64,000 nt of DNA from contig NC_045430.1 in the NCBI RefSeq assembly GCF_902635505.1, positions 275,446,681 to 275,510,680 on the forward strand, given 5' to 3'. This DNA is from Sarcophilus harrisii (taxonomy: Eukaryota > Chordata > Mammalia > Dasyuromorphia > Dasyuridae). A program made the position numbers and the translations under genes. How positions within the stretch are numbered: the stretch's first letter is position 1; every line of letters starts with the position of its first letter. The notes beneath the pieces are model-generated. The model saw only the letters and a program-made list of their open reading frames with translations. It did not search any database and had not been told where the DNA came from. Below, in pieces: positions 44,851 to 55,000 of the stretch.

Positions 44851-45939
44851 TGAAGGTATATTTTTTTCTGCTCCTAAGTTCAAGAAGGTGAGTTTTTAAA
44901 TGCAAATATGTGTGTTTATTTTAACTTGAGGGAGAAAGCACAAGTGTTTCCAAAGGATAAACCATTTATGCGATTGATTCTGGATATGTCCACACAGGGA
45001 CAAACACTTGCTGTTACTGGCTGTATGGTAACATCACTCTTTGGACAAGCACCAGGACACGGTCTCTATATTCTAGGAAATGCCCTGGTGTGGCTGGGTA
45101 TCAAGGGGCCAAGATGTCGATCCAGTAATTTGGGGAAGGGGTTCAAATATTAGAAAGTAGAGGTCAGAATATTCCATTGGAGAAATCAGAATATTCCACT
45201 GGAGAAACGACCTTCTAAAATGGCTGCCTGGAGAATAAAGAAAAGCAGAGTGTGTGTCTGATGGCAAGGTTTAAGATCTTGGACTTCTGCTTAATCTCCA
45301 TACAGCACAGCCATGACTCATATGTACCATAAAATGCTAGGCTAACGCTATGGAATACTGCCTGTAACATTCCGTCCTCTGGCTTTTCCGGCCCACTTGG
45401 TATATATAGCCCAACAGCTGCTCCAGGTTCTTGGAAGCCTTGTCAGGGCATATAATGGCACATCTATTCCCGAAATCCACAACCAAAACATACTTCAAAC
45501 ATATAAAAAGTCATTTATATTGGCCCGTTTCCTCTCAAAGAATCCATCAACTGACAAAAGATTTATTGAACGCACATCCCATCTCCCCATTCACCACGGC
45601 TCGGCCCTCGGGCCGGCCTTGGCCACGTTTTGTCCGTCACTCTCACGGGAGACCGGCAGCCCCTCGTGGCTTAAGTGCCCCGGAGCCGGCGACTCCTTCC
45701 CCCGACGGCCCCCGACTCTCTCCCGGTGGCTTTGGTCTCACACCGGGATCTCGCTTCTCTTCCTTCCTGCCCGTCCCATCTGTCTCCTCTCTTGGCTCCC
45801 TCTCGCGTCCCAGGAATGTGGGCATCCTCCTCAGTTTCGCTCCCTGGCGTTTTGCTACGCTTTGTCTTTGGGAAATCTGCAGAAATCTCATCTGTTCTTC
45901 TGGCTTGGGGAACGCGGAGCTTCCTTCCAAGTCGGTGTC

Positions 45940-46200
45940 TCTCAGCTCTAGCCCTCATCCCCAGCTGCCTGCTGGCCATTTCCAAATGGAGGTCCTGCCA
46001 TCAAACTCGAGAGTCATCTCGGCCAGAAGCTAATCCATTTCCAAATGCTGTTCATGCTCATTTGCTGGAGGGATTAGCCCCTCGGCCTATGAAGTCATTC
46101 ATTATCAAATCGGTTATTTCTTGATTGGCGTGTTATTCAATGGAGGATTTGACTATGAAATGAGAACATGCTAAGGCTGATTAGGGGGACTCTGGGAGAG
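45940..46200. promoter_or_regulatory. Candidate conserved non-coding element
   Basis: A repeat-free stretch with 'gctgttcatgctcatttgct', 'ggattagcccc', 'catttcattatcaaat'-like AT cores and 'gctgattaggggg' (OTX-like GATTA). The composition resembles vertebrate enhancers. Conservation is unverified. Confidence 0.25.
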
Positions 46201-46359
46201 ATCTGGGCATGAAATCTATTAGGACTTGGCTCTAGCCAGGTGTCCCTCCCAGCATCCCACTAACGTGATGGGGGGGAAAGGGCACCGGGAGAACGAGGCC
46301 AGCCGTGTACAAGATGACTCCAGGAGAGGGACAGGACTTGGGATTTCATTAGTGTGAGG

Positions 46360-46520
46360 AGCACTTAGGTGAACAAATCCCTGGGACCCCTCTCCGTCTT
46401 TGATAATCTTAGAGCACTGGGAGGCTGCCATGGTGAAACGGTGTAAGTCTATTGAAGGACTTGAATCCAGACCTTCCTGCTTTTGAGTCTGGCTTTCTAA
46501 CCATTGTACCACACCACCAA
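46360..46520 (-). repeat. SINE fragment, antisense
   Basis: 'gacttgaatccagaccttcc' and 'tctaaccattgtaccacacc' are a SINE end in reverse. Confidence 0.4.
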
Positions 46521-46754
46521 CTCGGTGGCCCTGACAACTAATAAGACAGCTAAGCGCAGATTAACTGCAATCAGGTCTTGATTCTGCATCACAAAGGGTA
46601 TGTTACAGGTTGCACTCTCTTTGTAAGGAGGTAATGGGCTTTGGGGGGAGAATTCGGTCTACGTGGCTAGCCCATGTTGCTTTGGGGGTGCTTCAGGCCA
46701 CAGCTGTAAGTTACCAGGGAGGGCAGGAGTCAGGATATAGCCAAACAAGAAAGG

Positions 46755-47095
46755 ATTGGATGGAGGGGGAATAAGGAGGAGAGAAAAAGAGAAAAGAGAG
46801 GAAGAAAATGGAAGGGAAAGAGGAGAGGAAGAGAGAAAATAAGGAGAGAAGGGGAGAAACAAGGACAGGGAGAGAGAAGACAGACAAAAAGAAGGGAGAG
46901 AGGAGAGGTGAGGAGAAGGGAAAAGAAAGGAAGAGAGAAGGGAGGAAAAGAGAGAGGGGAGAAGAGAGGAAGGAAAAGATGGAGAAAGAACAGAGGAAGA
47001 GAGAAAAAGGAGAGGTGAGATAATAGGAGGGAGAGAAGAGAGAAATAAAAAGGAAAGAGGAGAAAGAAAAAAAGAGGAAAGGAGAGAGGGAGATG
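46755..47095. repeat. Purine-rich (GGAGA/AAAGA)n tract
   Basis: The + strand is almost only A and G over 340 bp. Frames of Ser/Leu/Phe (minus) and Glu/Lys/Arg (plus) are artefacts. Confidence 0.93.
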
Positions 47096-47215
47096 GTAGC
47101 ATGGTGAAAGAGTGGCAATATGGATAGAGAGCCTCGTCAGACTGGAAGTCCTGGGTTCGAGGCCTGCTTCTTTCATAGCCTAGCTTATGGTCCTGGGCCC
47201 AAGACATCTAAGAAG
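47096..47215 (+). repeat. SINE/MIR head fragment
   Basis: 'aatatggatagagagcctcg' and 'gaagtcctgggttcgaggcc' resemble a tRNA-like head. Confidence 0.5.
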
Positions 47216-48109
47216 TAATTTAATTAATGGGGAGCTGTTGCTGTGAGCTAGTGGAGGGCATTTCCACACCCAGAGTTCTCAGCATTGATGTTAGCATAGG
47301 TAGGTCTAGTTTCTGTCTTATCAATTTTCCTCCAAGCTGGCGTTCCTGTCCTGTTCTTTTGCATGGGACTATCCTCTCTCCCTGTCACAGGGTCTACCGT
47401 CTCTCCCCTCCCCACTCCCCACCACCCAAGTCCTTCTCTGGCTTGAGCTCTGAAAGCGGCCTCCCTCCTAACTGGGGGCTTTCAGCCTCCACTCTGGGAT
47501 TCGTGTTTTGTTTGTTTACTTTTAACATTAAATCACTTCCAGATTTAATGACGGTAATCAAGCCGTCTCCCCCTGCCCTCACGCCCCCCACCTATCTCCC
47601 AAAACATTTGAGGTGGTTTACAGAGTCTAAAAATGCTGCCAAATGGTCTATTTACGATTGAAACCAGAATGGAGGTGATGGAGGAAGAGTGGAGATGGCA
47701 GATGCGCCCGGGAACGCGGAGGAAGCTCGGTATGGCCGTTGGCACTGAATCTGGCTCGCCACTCCTGGCAGGCCGGGCCGAAAGGGAAACACGTTGACTT
47801 ACATAGGAGTCATTGTCTGACCAGAGGAAGCATAAAAATCCATTTGCAGACGGAGACGTTTTTCCTGGAAAGCAGAGGACGACCAGCGGACTCGGCTTCT
47901 TGTGTGAAGGGCATTGTGTGGCTGCGGTGGCGAATGCCTTTAGCTATGCTATTACGGCAAATGGACGTCAGTCCTGGGCACAATCCTCCCATTGACAGTC
48001 ACGGAAAGTGGAGGAAACCCCATCAAGCGGGAGTCGGGGGAGGATGGTTTGGGGGGGGAGAACCGGAATCACGCTTTTCTGGTTCTTTGCTCCACAGTCC
48101 TCCATAGGC

Positions 48110-48310
48110 GGCCGTGAGATCCAGCCTCAGACAATTCCCACTTGGGTGACTCTGGCCAGATCACTGGCCCTTGTTTGTCTCAGTTTCCTCAGCTGTGAAC
48201 CAGGGATAACGTTGAATATTACCTCACAGGGTAATCCTAAGGATCACATAAGGTGTATTTGTAATGGGTTTAGCCCAGTGCCGGGTACGTGGTAGGAGCC
48301 ATAGAGATGT
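48110..48310 (+). repeat. MIR SINE
   Basis: 'gatcactggcccttgtttgt', 'ctcagtttcctcagctgtga' and 'cagtgccgggtacgtggtag' appear in MIR/MIRb order. Confidence 0.8.
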
Positions 48311-49084
48311 TTATTCTCTTCCCTTTAATAAAGGGGCACAAAATGAAGGGTTTAGATGAAAATAGAGTTAACACGTGTCCGACACCGGGGGAACATTTAA
48401 ATTGTGTCACGCTAACGTAAAGGGACCCAATCAGTAAGTGTAAGGAGACACACAGAAATAGAGAAAGGCCTCCGTGAAATAATGCAGAGAGGGAAAAACG
48501 AGCAAACAACCCAAAAGGAGAACACTGGAATATCCACTCACTTCCATTGGGAAAATTAAATAAACCGGATGGAAAATTGTAGTTGTCGACAACATGGAGG
48601 CCAGAAGGGTTCAGATTGAAATTTCTTCTTTTACATGTAAGTGGTGGCCAAGCAAATGTAGGTGTTTGTAGTGAAGTTCAAGATTGTTTTTAATCAAACA
48701 TAAAATAAGGAGTCTATGGGATCCCTTCAGGGCAGCCAGATCCCCGGCTAAATCCCCTCCTCACTGTGTGCACAGAATCCCTTGGAACCAAAGTTCTGGG
48801 GAAGAGAGGAGCCGGCTCTCTGGCCCTCAGGGACAGGGATTCTTTCTGGAGGAGAGTCTCTTGTTGTCTGGGGCTGGGCCGGGAGTGTTGATCTACTCAT
48901 CAAGCTTAGCTCTGGGCCCCCACTCACTCTCCCTTCTTCTGGTCATGGCGTATGTCCGCCTTGTCCTGCCGTGTGTCTGTTTTATATGGGAATGATATGG
49001 ACGGCGTGTTTACTTTTGGCATGAAATCAGTAAGTAAATGAAGAGCAGTTATGTGCAACAACCAACATCTATCAAGCAGCCGCA
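48311..49084. other. Intergenic unique DNA, no gene seen
   Basis: No recognised exon or repeat. A few AT cores (aattaaataaaccgg) were seen. Confidence 0.4.
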
Positions 49085-49295
49085 GTCAGTGGTTTCCTTA
49101 AGTTGTGTCCAACTCTTTGTGACCCCATTTGGGGTTTTCTTGGTGAAAGTGATTGGCCATTTCCTTCACGAGATCATTTTACAGGTGAGGAAACTGAGGC
49201 AAGCAGGGTAAAGTGACTTGACCGAGGTCACACAACTAGTGTATTAGGTCAAATTTGAATGCAGGGTCAGCAACTTAGCTGCCAACCCATCTCTA
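49085..49295 (+). mobile_element. SINE of the 'tgtccaactctttgtgacc' type
   Basis: 'gtgtccaactctttgtgacc' and 'ccatttggggttttcttgg', then 'gaggaaactgaggcaagcag' and 'tcacacaactagtgtatta'. It is the same family as 14590-14822 and better preserved at its 5' end. Confidence 0.8.
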
Positions 49296-50555
49296 TGTTA
49301 GACACCAGGAGTCACCCTCCAAAACCCATCTGAACTAAAGGATCCTAGGATACACACAGTCTGAGCCCTCCCCTGAGCAAGCCAATAACTGGTGCCCCCC
49401 ACAGTTCCCACGGGATGGTCAGTGCCCCCGGCCCCCAGGTCCAAGCGTCCCCCACAGACCCGGCAGTACCAGGATCTGGGCTCCCTTCACTTCACGGCTC
49501 TCAATTCTAATGAAAAAGTCTCCCCACTTTCAAAAGCTTGTGGTCTAACGGGGGCATGGAGTCGGGCCCAAGGAGGAGAGACTTTCTTTCTCTGAGAGGG
49601 GAGGGAGGAGGAACCCAATGTGGATGATGAAGGCGATGTGCCAGTGCCAGCAGGCGGCAAAGCTGGGCTTTGGTCAGGACTCACAAGGGCCGTCCTCTTG
49701 GCAAAAGGTGGATTTATTCAGGGAGAAGATTATGGACAAAATGAAGGGACACACGGGAATGGGAAATATGAAATAGAGTGGGAGGGCTTCGGAAAGACAA
49801 GAATCCACCATTCCCCAGTAAAAGGGAGCCTCCCGGGAAGTCGGGCCATGCCCTCAGCTGGCGGCCAAATCCTGAGAGGGACTCAGCACCCCAAGGGATA
49901 AGTCAGCAGGAGGGGGGAGAAGGGGGGTGGGAAGCACAGTGGAGTTAGGGGGGATGGGATGTGGCATGGGGGAAGGGGAAGGAAAAAGACCCAGGAGGCG
50001 GAGGGCTGACTGACCCAAAAGGGCAGCAGCCGTGGCGGCCTCTACCTCTAAGTAGATTTTATGGGGGAAAGTTAAGCTCAGGGACACGACTGAGATTTCT
50101 GACAGGGCCCGGCAAGGGGAGGCTGCCCAAGATGGGGGGAGGAGGGGTAGGAGTCTCCAGGGTTTGACATAACTAGGTTTCAGACTGGACCATCTCCTGG
50201 GGAGGGGGGAGGACCCATGGAGCTAACCCCATCTCTCAGGGCCTTCTCCCTGCTTGCCTCAGCATCAATTCCGGAGTTTCTCTCAGTAACACAGCACCAG
50301 GACCTCACCCTTGAGGCGGAGGAGGCCCAAAGCAGAGGCTGTGGCCTCCTCCCCACCCCCAGTCTGCAATCCTTGCTCCTGCCCCAGTTTCTCCACAAGG
50401 TGCACAGTAGGTGCTTTAGGTTTGTTGAAGGAAGCTTCTAGGGAAGTAGGAGGAGAGCCTTTTTGCGGAGAGTGGGTCTGAGGGTTTGGGGAAAGGCCGC
50501 CCGCCCTCTCTGGTCCTTTCCCCTCCACCTGATTCTTGACATTAGCCCTCCTACC
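49296..50555. other. Intergenic, no gene seen
   Basis: 49490-49800 has words of the unassigned ancient repeat ('caaaagcttgtggtctaacg'). 49900-49985 is a G-rich stretch. No exon was recognised. Confidence 0.4.
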
Positions 50556-50559
50556 AGCC

Positions 50560-50645
50560 GGAAAGGGCGTCCAGAACACATTTTACAGATGAGGAGACTG
50601 AGGCTTACTGAGCTCAAGGGACTTGCCCAGTTCCCCAAGTCTCCC
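50560..50645 (+). repeat. MIR core fragment
   Basis: 'ttttacagatgaggagactg' is followed by 'gggacttgcccagttcccca'. Confidence 0.65.
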
Positions 50646-50649
50646 CCTG

Positions 50650-51290
50650 AGAAAGGTGGCCCCGGCTCCTAAGAGAGGAGAAGGGCTCTGGGCGAGGGGA
50701 GCGCGTTCTGTCCGCAGAGAACCAGCTAAATCCGCTGCTCCCACAAGCTATTTTCAGGCCTTCGGCCCAAAGTCGGATGGGGAACGGGCCAGGCCGGGAC
50801 CGGAGGGGCCAGGCCCGGGGTGAGGGGGGAGACTCCCACCCCCAGCCCCGACTCAAAGAAAGAAGCTCCACAAGGACGCCCGGGGGGGGGGGGATTTTAA
50901 GTCTGGGGGCAACCGGAGCCCACTCCCTCCGCCGCCTCGCCAGCGGGCCCCATCCGGGCGCGATCAGCTGAAATTTACCTTTGAGCCCCCGGGGAGGGGA
51001 GGGGGCTGGGAGCCGGGGGCTGAAGCTGGGGGAGGATGAGGGCTCTGGGGGCTGGGGGGGGCGGGGCGGGCAGAAGGGGTGGGAGAGGGCGGCCCCTCCC
51101 GGGGACTCTCCGGGCGGGGCGGGGGGATGGGTCGGTCCCGCTGCCCGGTAGCGGATACATTGTAGCCGTTAGAGGACACCTTGTAGCCGTTGGCAGATAC
51201 ATTGTGACCGTTGGCGGGTGGATACATTGTGGCCGAGCCCGAAACTGATTGCACCCGGGACCGGCCCGACGTGGAACGTCCGGGATGACA
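50650..51290. promoter_or_regulatory. GC-rich shoulder upstream of TOMM7
   Basis: Strongly G-rich on the + strand (G runs at 50881-50892 and 51045-51065) with moderate CpG. It may be part of an extended island or G-quadruplex-prone DNA. No exon was identified. Confidence 0.4.
51150..51240 (+). repeat. Minisatellite, about 21 bp unit (gatacattgtagccgttgg)
   Basis: About four copies: 'ggatacattgtagccgttag', 'aggacaccttgtagccgttg', 'cagatacattgtgaccgttg', 'tggatacattgtggccg'. Confidence 0.9.
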
Positions 51291-51299
51291 AGGACAGCC

Positions 51300-51365
51300 G
51301 GTGGCTCATAAGCATTTATTAGGCACCACTGTTTTGCCAGGAGCTGGAGATACAAAGGGGGGGAG
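51300..51365 (+). repeat. Old repeat head fragment upstream of TOMM7
   Basis: 'cataagcatttattaggcac' and 'ggagctggagatacaaaggg' match the unassigned family head. Confidence 0.45.
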
Positions 51366-51679
51366 GGGCTCCCCTCCTGGGGGAAGTCACGCAGGGGGCG
51401 CAGGTTCCGGGGAAATTTCCAAAGTGAGTTAGGGGGATAGGACACGTGGGCACCGAGGGTCCCCTCTCAGGGCCCGGGGCTTCCCCAGCCTGGGAGGGTC
51501 AGGGCCCAACATGTCTGCTGTGCGACCCCTAGGAAACCCACGTGACTTCTCTGGAGCTGTCGCCCTGCCAGGAAATGGGGAGGGGAAGGCGAAGCTCTGA
51601 ATTCCATGCCCCGCCCCCAAACTCCACAAAGACCTCAGTCTGCCCATCTGTGAAATGGGAGCTGCGAGGGAACAAGAGG

Positions 51680-52060
51680 GAATTACGACGTCCTGAAGCC
51701 GCTCGCGACGCCTGAGCCGTAAAGCGCGGCGTCCCGGCGCCGGCGACGGTACTGCGCCTGCGCAGTGTGCGCACTTTCCGGCCGAGGCGTGCGGAGGAGG
51801 CCGCGGGAGTCCGAGCTGCTGGGGGCACCGCCATCGCCGCCGTCACCATGGTGAAGCTGAGCAAAGAGTCCAAGCAACGGCTGCAGCAGCTCTTCCGGGG
51901 CGGCCAGTTCGCCATCCGCTGGGGCTTCATCCCCCTCGTGCTGTACCTGGGTTAGTGCGGCGGCGGCGGCGGCGACGGCGGGCGGAGCGGGGACGCGCAC
52001 GGGGGATGTAGGACGGTCGGGGACGTGCACGCAGCGGCGGCGCGGTGACGTCATCGCTCC
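51680..52060 (+). promoter_or_regulatory. TOMM7: TOMM7 CpG-island promoter with NRF-1 palindrome
   Basis: This GC-rich, CpG-dense block is centred on exon 1. TGCGCCTGCGCA at 51753-51764 fits the NRF-1 consensus (YGCGCAYGCGCR), and a GGCCGGAAA-type ETS/NRF-2 core lies on the reverse strand at about 51774-51783. NRF-1 and NRF-2 commonly drive genes for mitochondrial proteins. No TATA box was seen. Confidence 0.8.
51848..51950 (+). CDS. TOMM7: TOMM7 exon 1 coding part
   Basis: It codes residues 1-34 plus one base of Gly35 and ends at the donor gttagt at 51951. It lies inside a CpG island. Confidence 0.98.
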
Positions 52061-55000
52061 TGGGCCATCAGCATTAGTTAAGTGCCTACTGTAAGAAAGG
52101 ACACAAAATGGACACCAGCCCCGCCCCCCTCCCATGGACACACTACACTGGGGGCAGACCCCCGCAAGGGCCCGTGGATAAGCCGGCTTTGGCCGGCTTA
52201 CGGGAAAGTCGCCACGCATTGATTAGGCGCCTACGGTGTGCTCACCCCAACCCAGGGCGGAGGCGGCGCCATCCCTGCCCCATGGTACAGGTGTGCGAGT
52301 CGAGGCTCCACAGCCAAGGGGTGGGCCCGTCCCCCAAGCCCGGCAGCCGGGGTCCCGGGGGGGGGGTCAGATTGAATGGAATGGGCTCTCGTGCCTCAGT
52401 TTCCTCATCTGTAAAACGAGGGGCAGCAGCCCAGGGCTGTCCCAGACCCCTGCCCGGCTTCCTTCTCTTTGCGAGAGCTGGCCGCCTGCTCTGGGGGTCC
52501 CGGCCCGCGGAGCCCCCGGAGCCCCCGGCTGCGGCTGCTGCTGCTCTCCGGTGCCTGGCCCGGGCCTGTGGTTGGGAGGGAGGCCCCAGACCGGGAGGGC
52601 GTCCTGGACCCCTTGGGGCATAGCCTGACCTGGTGCGCGGCTGCCCTGAGACCCCCAGAATGTCCCCCAGCCCTGGGCCCTCCTCTGGGGGGCCCCCTTA
52701 AGGATGCTGGTTGGATTTCTTCTGCCTCTGGAGTCCTCCCCCGATTAAAATCACAAAGCAGCCCCCTTTGTGGAGGCCAGGCCTAACCCGGGCTTACTTG
52801 GGGGCCTGCTCTGGCCCCCTCCCCCGCCTCTGCCCGGGCTTGCCTCGGGCTTCAGCTTTGCGGGAGGTTTGATTAACAGGAGCCGCAGCCCCCGGGTGTG
52901 AAGTGGGAGAAGCCACCCCTGCCGAGCCTGGCCCATCTGCCTCCCCAGGCCGCCCTCATTATCGCCCGCAGACCCCCGCGGGCCCCTCCTCGCCGGCCCT
53001 GCCTCGGCTGCAGGCCTTTGTGTCTGGAGCCTCTGGCGGCCTCCTGGGGGAGCCGGCCCGGGACAGTGTGGCTTAGGGGCCGGAGAGCCCGGGGCTCAGG
53101 GAGCCTTCCCTGGCTTCCCATTAGTTCTTCCATGAGGTCCCGGAGTCCCGGGCCCTCTGCTCCTCGGCATTGCCGAGGCTCCCCCCTTCTCCGCCCGCTC
53201 TCTCACCAAAGGCAGCATTTTCCATCGGTTTATCATTTTTCTGGCCCCTTTGGGTTAGTTTTCAGAGCCCACTTTTATTTCCTTTTGGGAAAGTGATAGA
53301 GGAGAGGAGACTGTTTCCGGGGGGCTCCTGACAGAGCCCCGAGGGGGGCGCACAGAGCAGAGAGATTTTGGCTACCGTCTAGTCCCCAAAATGACTTTGT
53401 GTAGATGGGGCTACTGAGCAGCCCTGAGTTTATCCGGCCGGGCTGGCTGCTCTCCAAGTGCTGTGGGGACCCTTTCCGGGCTTCTTAAGGTCAAAACTGT
53501 TTTCATCATGGTGCTGTGACCTTTCAGTTTCTGATTTGGCGAATAGGGAGCTATAACCATGTCCACAGAAGCTTTCCGGGGGCCCCCAGCTTTTAAATGG
53601 AAAGTTTTGGGAAACGGCTGGTGTGGGGCGGCCCTCACGATGCAGTCTCGGTGGCCTGGAGCGTGGGCCGGGTGACGTATTCTCCCCGGGTCACACGGGA
53701 GACCCCGTGTCGGGGACTGACCTGGCCTCCCTCAGACCCCTTTGTTGTCAATTGTTTTTTAATTTATGACTTTCCTTCTCATGTGGACTTTTTTTCCTTT
53801 TTAGGATTCAGGAGAGGTGCGGACCCCGGAATGCCCGAGCCAACGGTTTTGAGGTACAGTATCTGCACATTCACAGGCGTCTAAATTGTAGAAGATTAAA
53901 AAGCTGACACAGGAAAAAAAAGCCCCCAACAAACCTGGGGAAGGGGGGGAGGTGCTGAAACTAACTTCAGAGGAGCTGACCTCCCTCTGGCCGGAGGAGC
54001 TCCCCGGGTGGCCGTGGGCTGGCGTGGAGAACAATGGCCGACCCTGAGAGGGTCGGGGAGCAGGAGAGGCTGCCCGCTGCTCCCTCTGTGGCCCTCTCCC
54101 TGGGAACCCTTCCTTGCGACTACAAGGGCGGCAGGCTCAGCCCTTTCCCTTCCATGCAGGAGGATTTGCTGGTGTCCCACGGCTGCCTCTAACACGCCCA
54201 CACCCATTTGCACACACGTGCACACTTGCTCTCTGGGAGCCCCAGATAACTTTTTAAGAACAGATTTTTTTTTTTTTTTTTACATGACCAAAACGTTATT
54301 TTGCTGTACAAAAAGAATCAGACTCTGAAATATTGTACAATTAGCTTGTGAAGGAAATCAAAAATGCAGGTGGGCAGAAATATAGGGATTGGGAATTCAA
54401 TGTCATGGTTTTTAGTCATCTCCCAGAGTTCTTTCTCTGGGCATAGCTGGTTCAGTTCATTACTGCTCCATTGGAAATGATTTGGTTGATCTTGTTGCTG
54501 AGGATGGCCTGGTCCATCAGAACTGGTCATCATATAGTATTGTTGTTGAAGTATATAATGATCTCCTGGTCCTGCTCATTTCACTCAGCATCAGTTCGTG
54601 TAAATCTCTCCAGGCCTTTAAGAACAGATTTTTATGGAACTCTTTATGAGTGGCCCCCAGACTCTCCCCTATAACCCTTCCTTCTTCCTTTCCTTGAGAG
54701 TCATCCCAGATTTTATGGAACTCTTTATGAGTGGCCCCCAGACTCTCCCCTATAACCCTTCCTTCTTCCTTTCCTTGAGAGTCATCCCAGTGACACCTTT
54801 GTAAAGATGAAGTAAAAGAAAAGAAAATGGCAGAAAATCGATCATCACATCAATGAGTGCCCTTCTAATGATCACACCCAGGGGCCTTTCTGGCCGTGTG
54901 GCCTCCTTTAATTTGCTCTGCAAGGGCAGGGAACCCTAGATGTGCTTAAGCTTTTTTCTAGCCCCCAGGGGTTTGTGACTTTCTCCAGAGAGAACCATGG

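Noticed and set aside
45397-46124. Overlapping frames of 149-200 aa
   Set aside because: Three frames and the opposite strand are all open; no homology recognised and no splice context.
46659-47207. 182-aa Ser/Leu/Phe-rich minus-strand frame
   Set aside because: Product of the purine-rich simple repeat.
51767-51847. Upstream in-frame ATG of TOMM7
   Set aside because: The family is 55 aa from the ATG at 51848, which has the better start context; the extension looks like 5' UTR.
52108-52623. 171-aa frame in TOMM7 intron 1
   Set aside because: It lies in a GC-rich intron with repeat fragments; no resemblance to a known protein.
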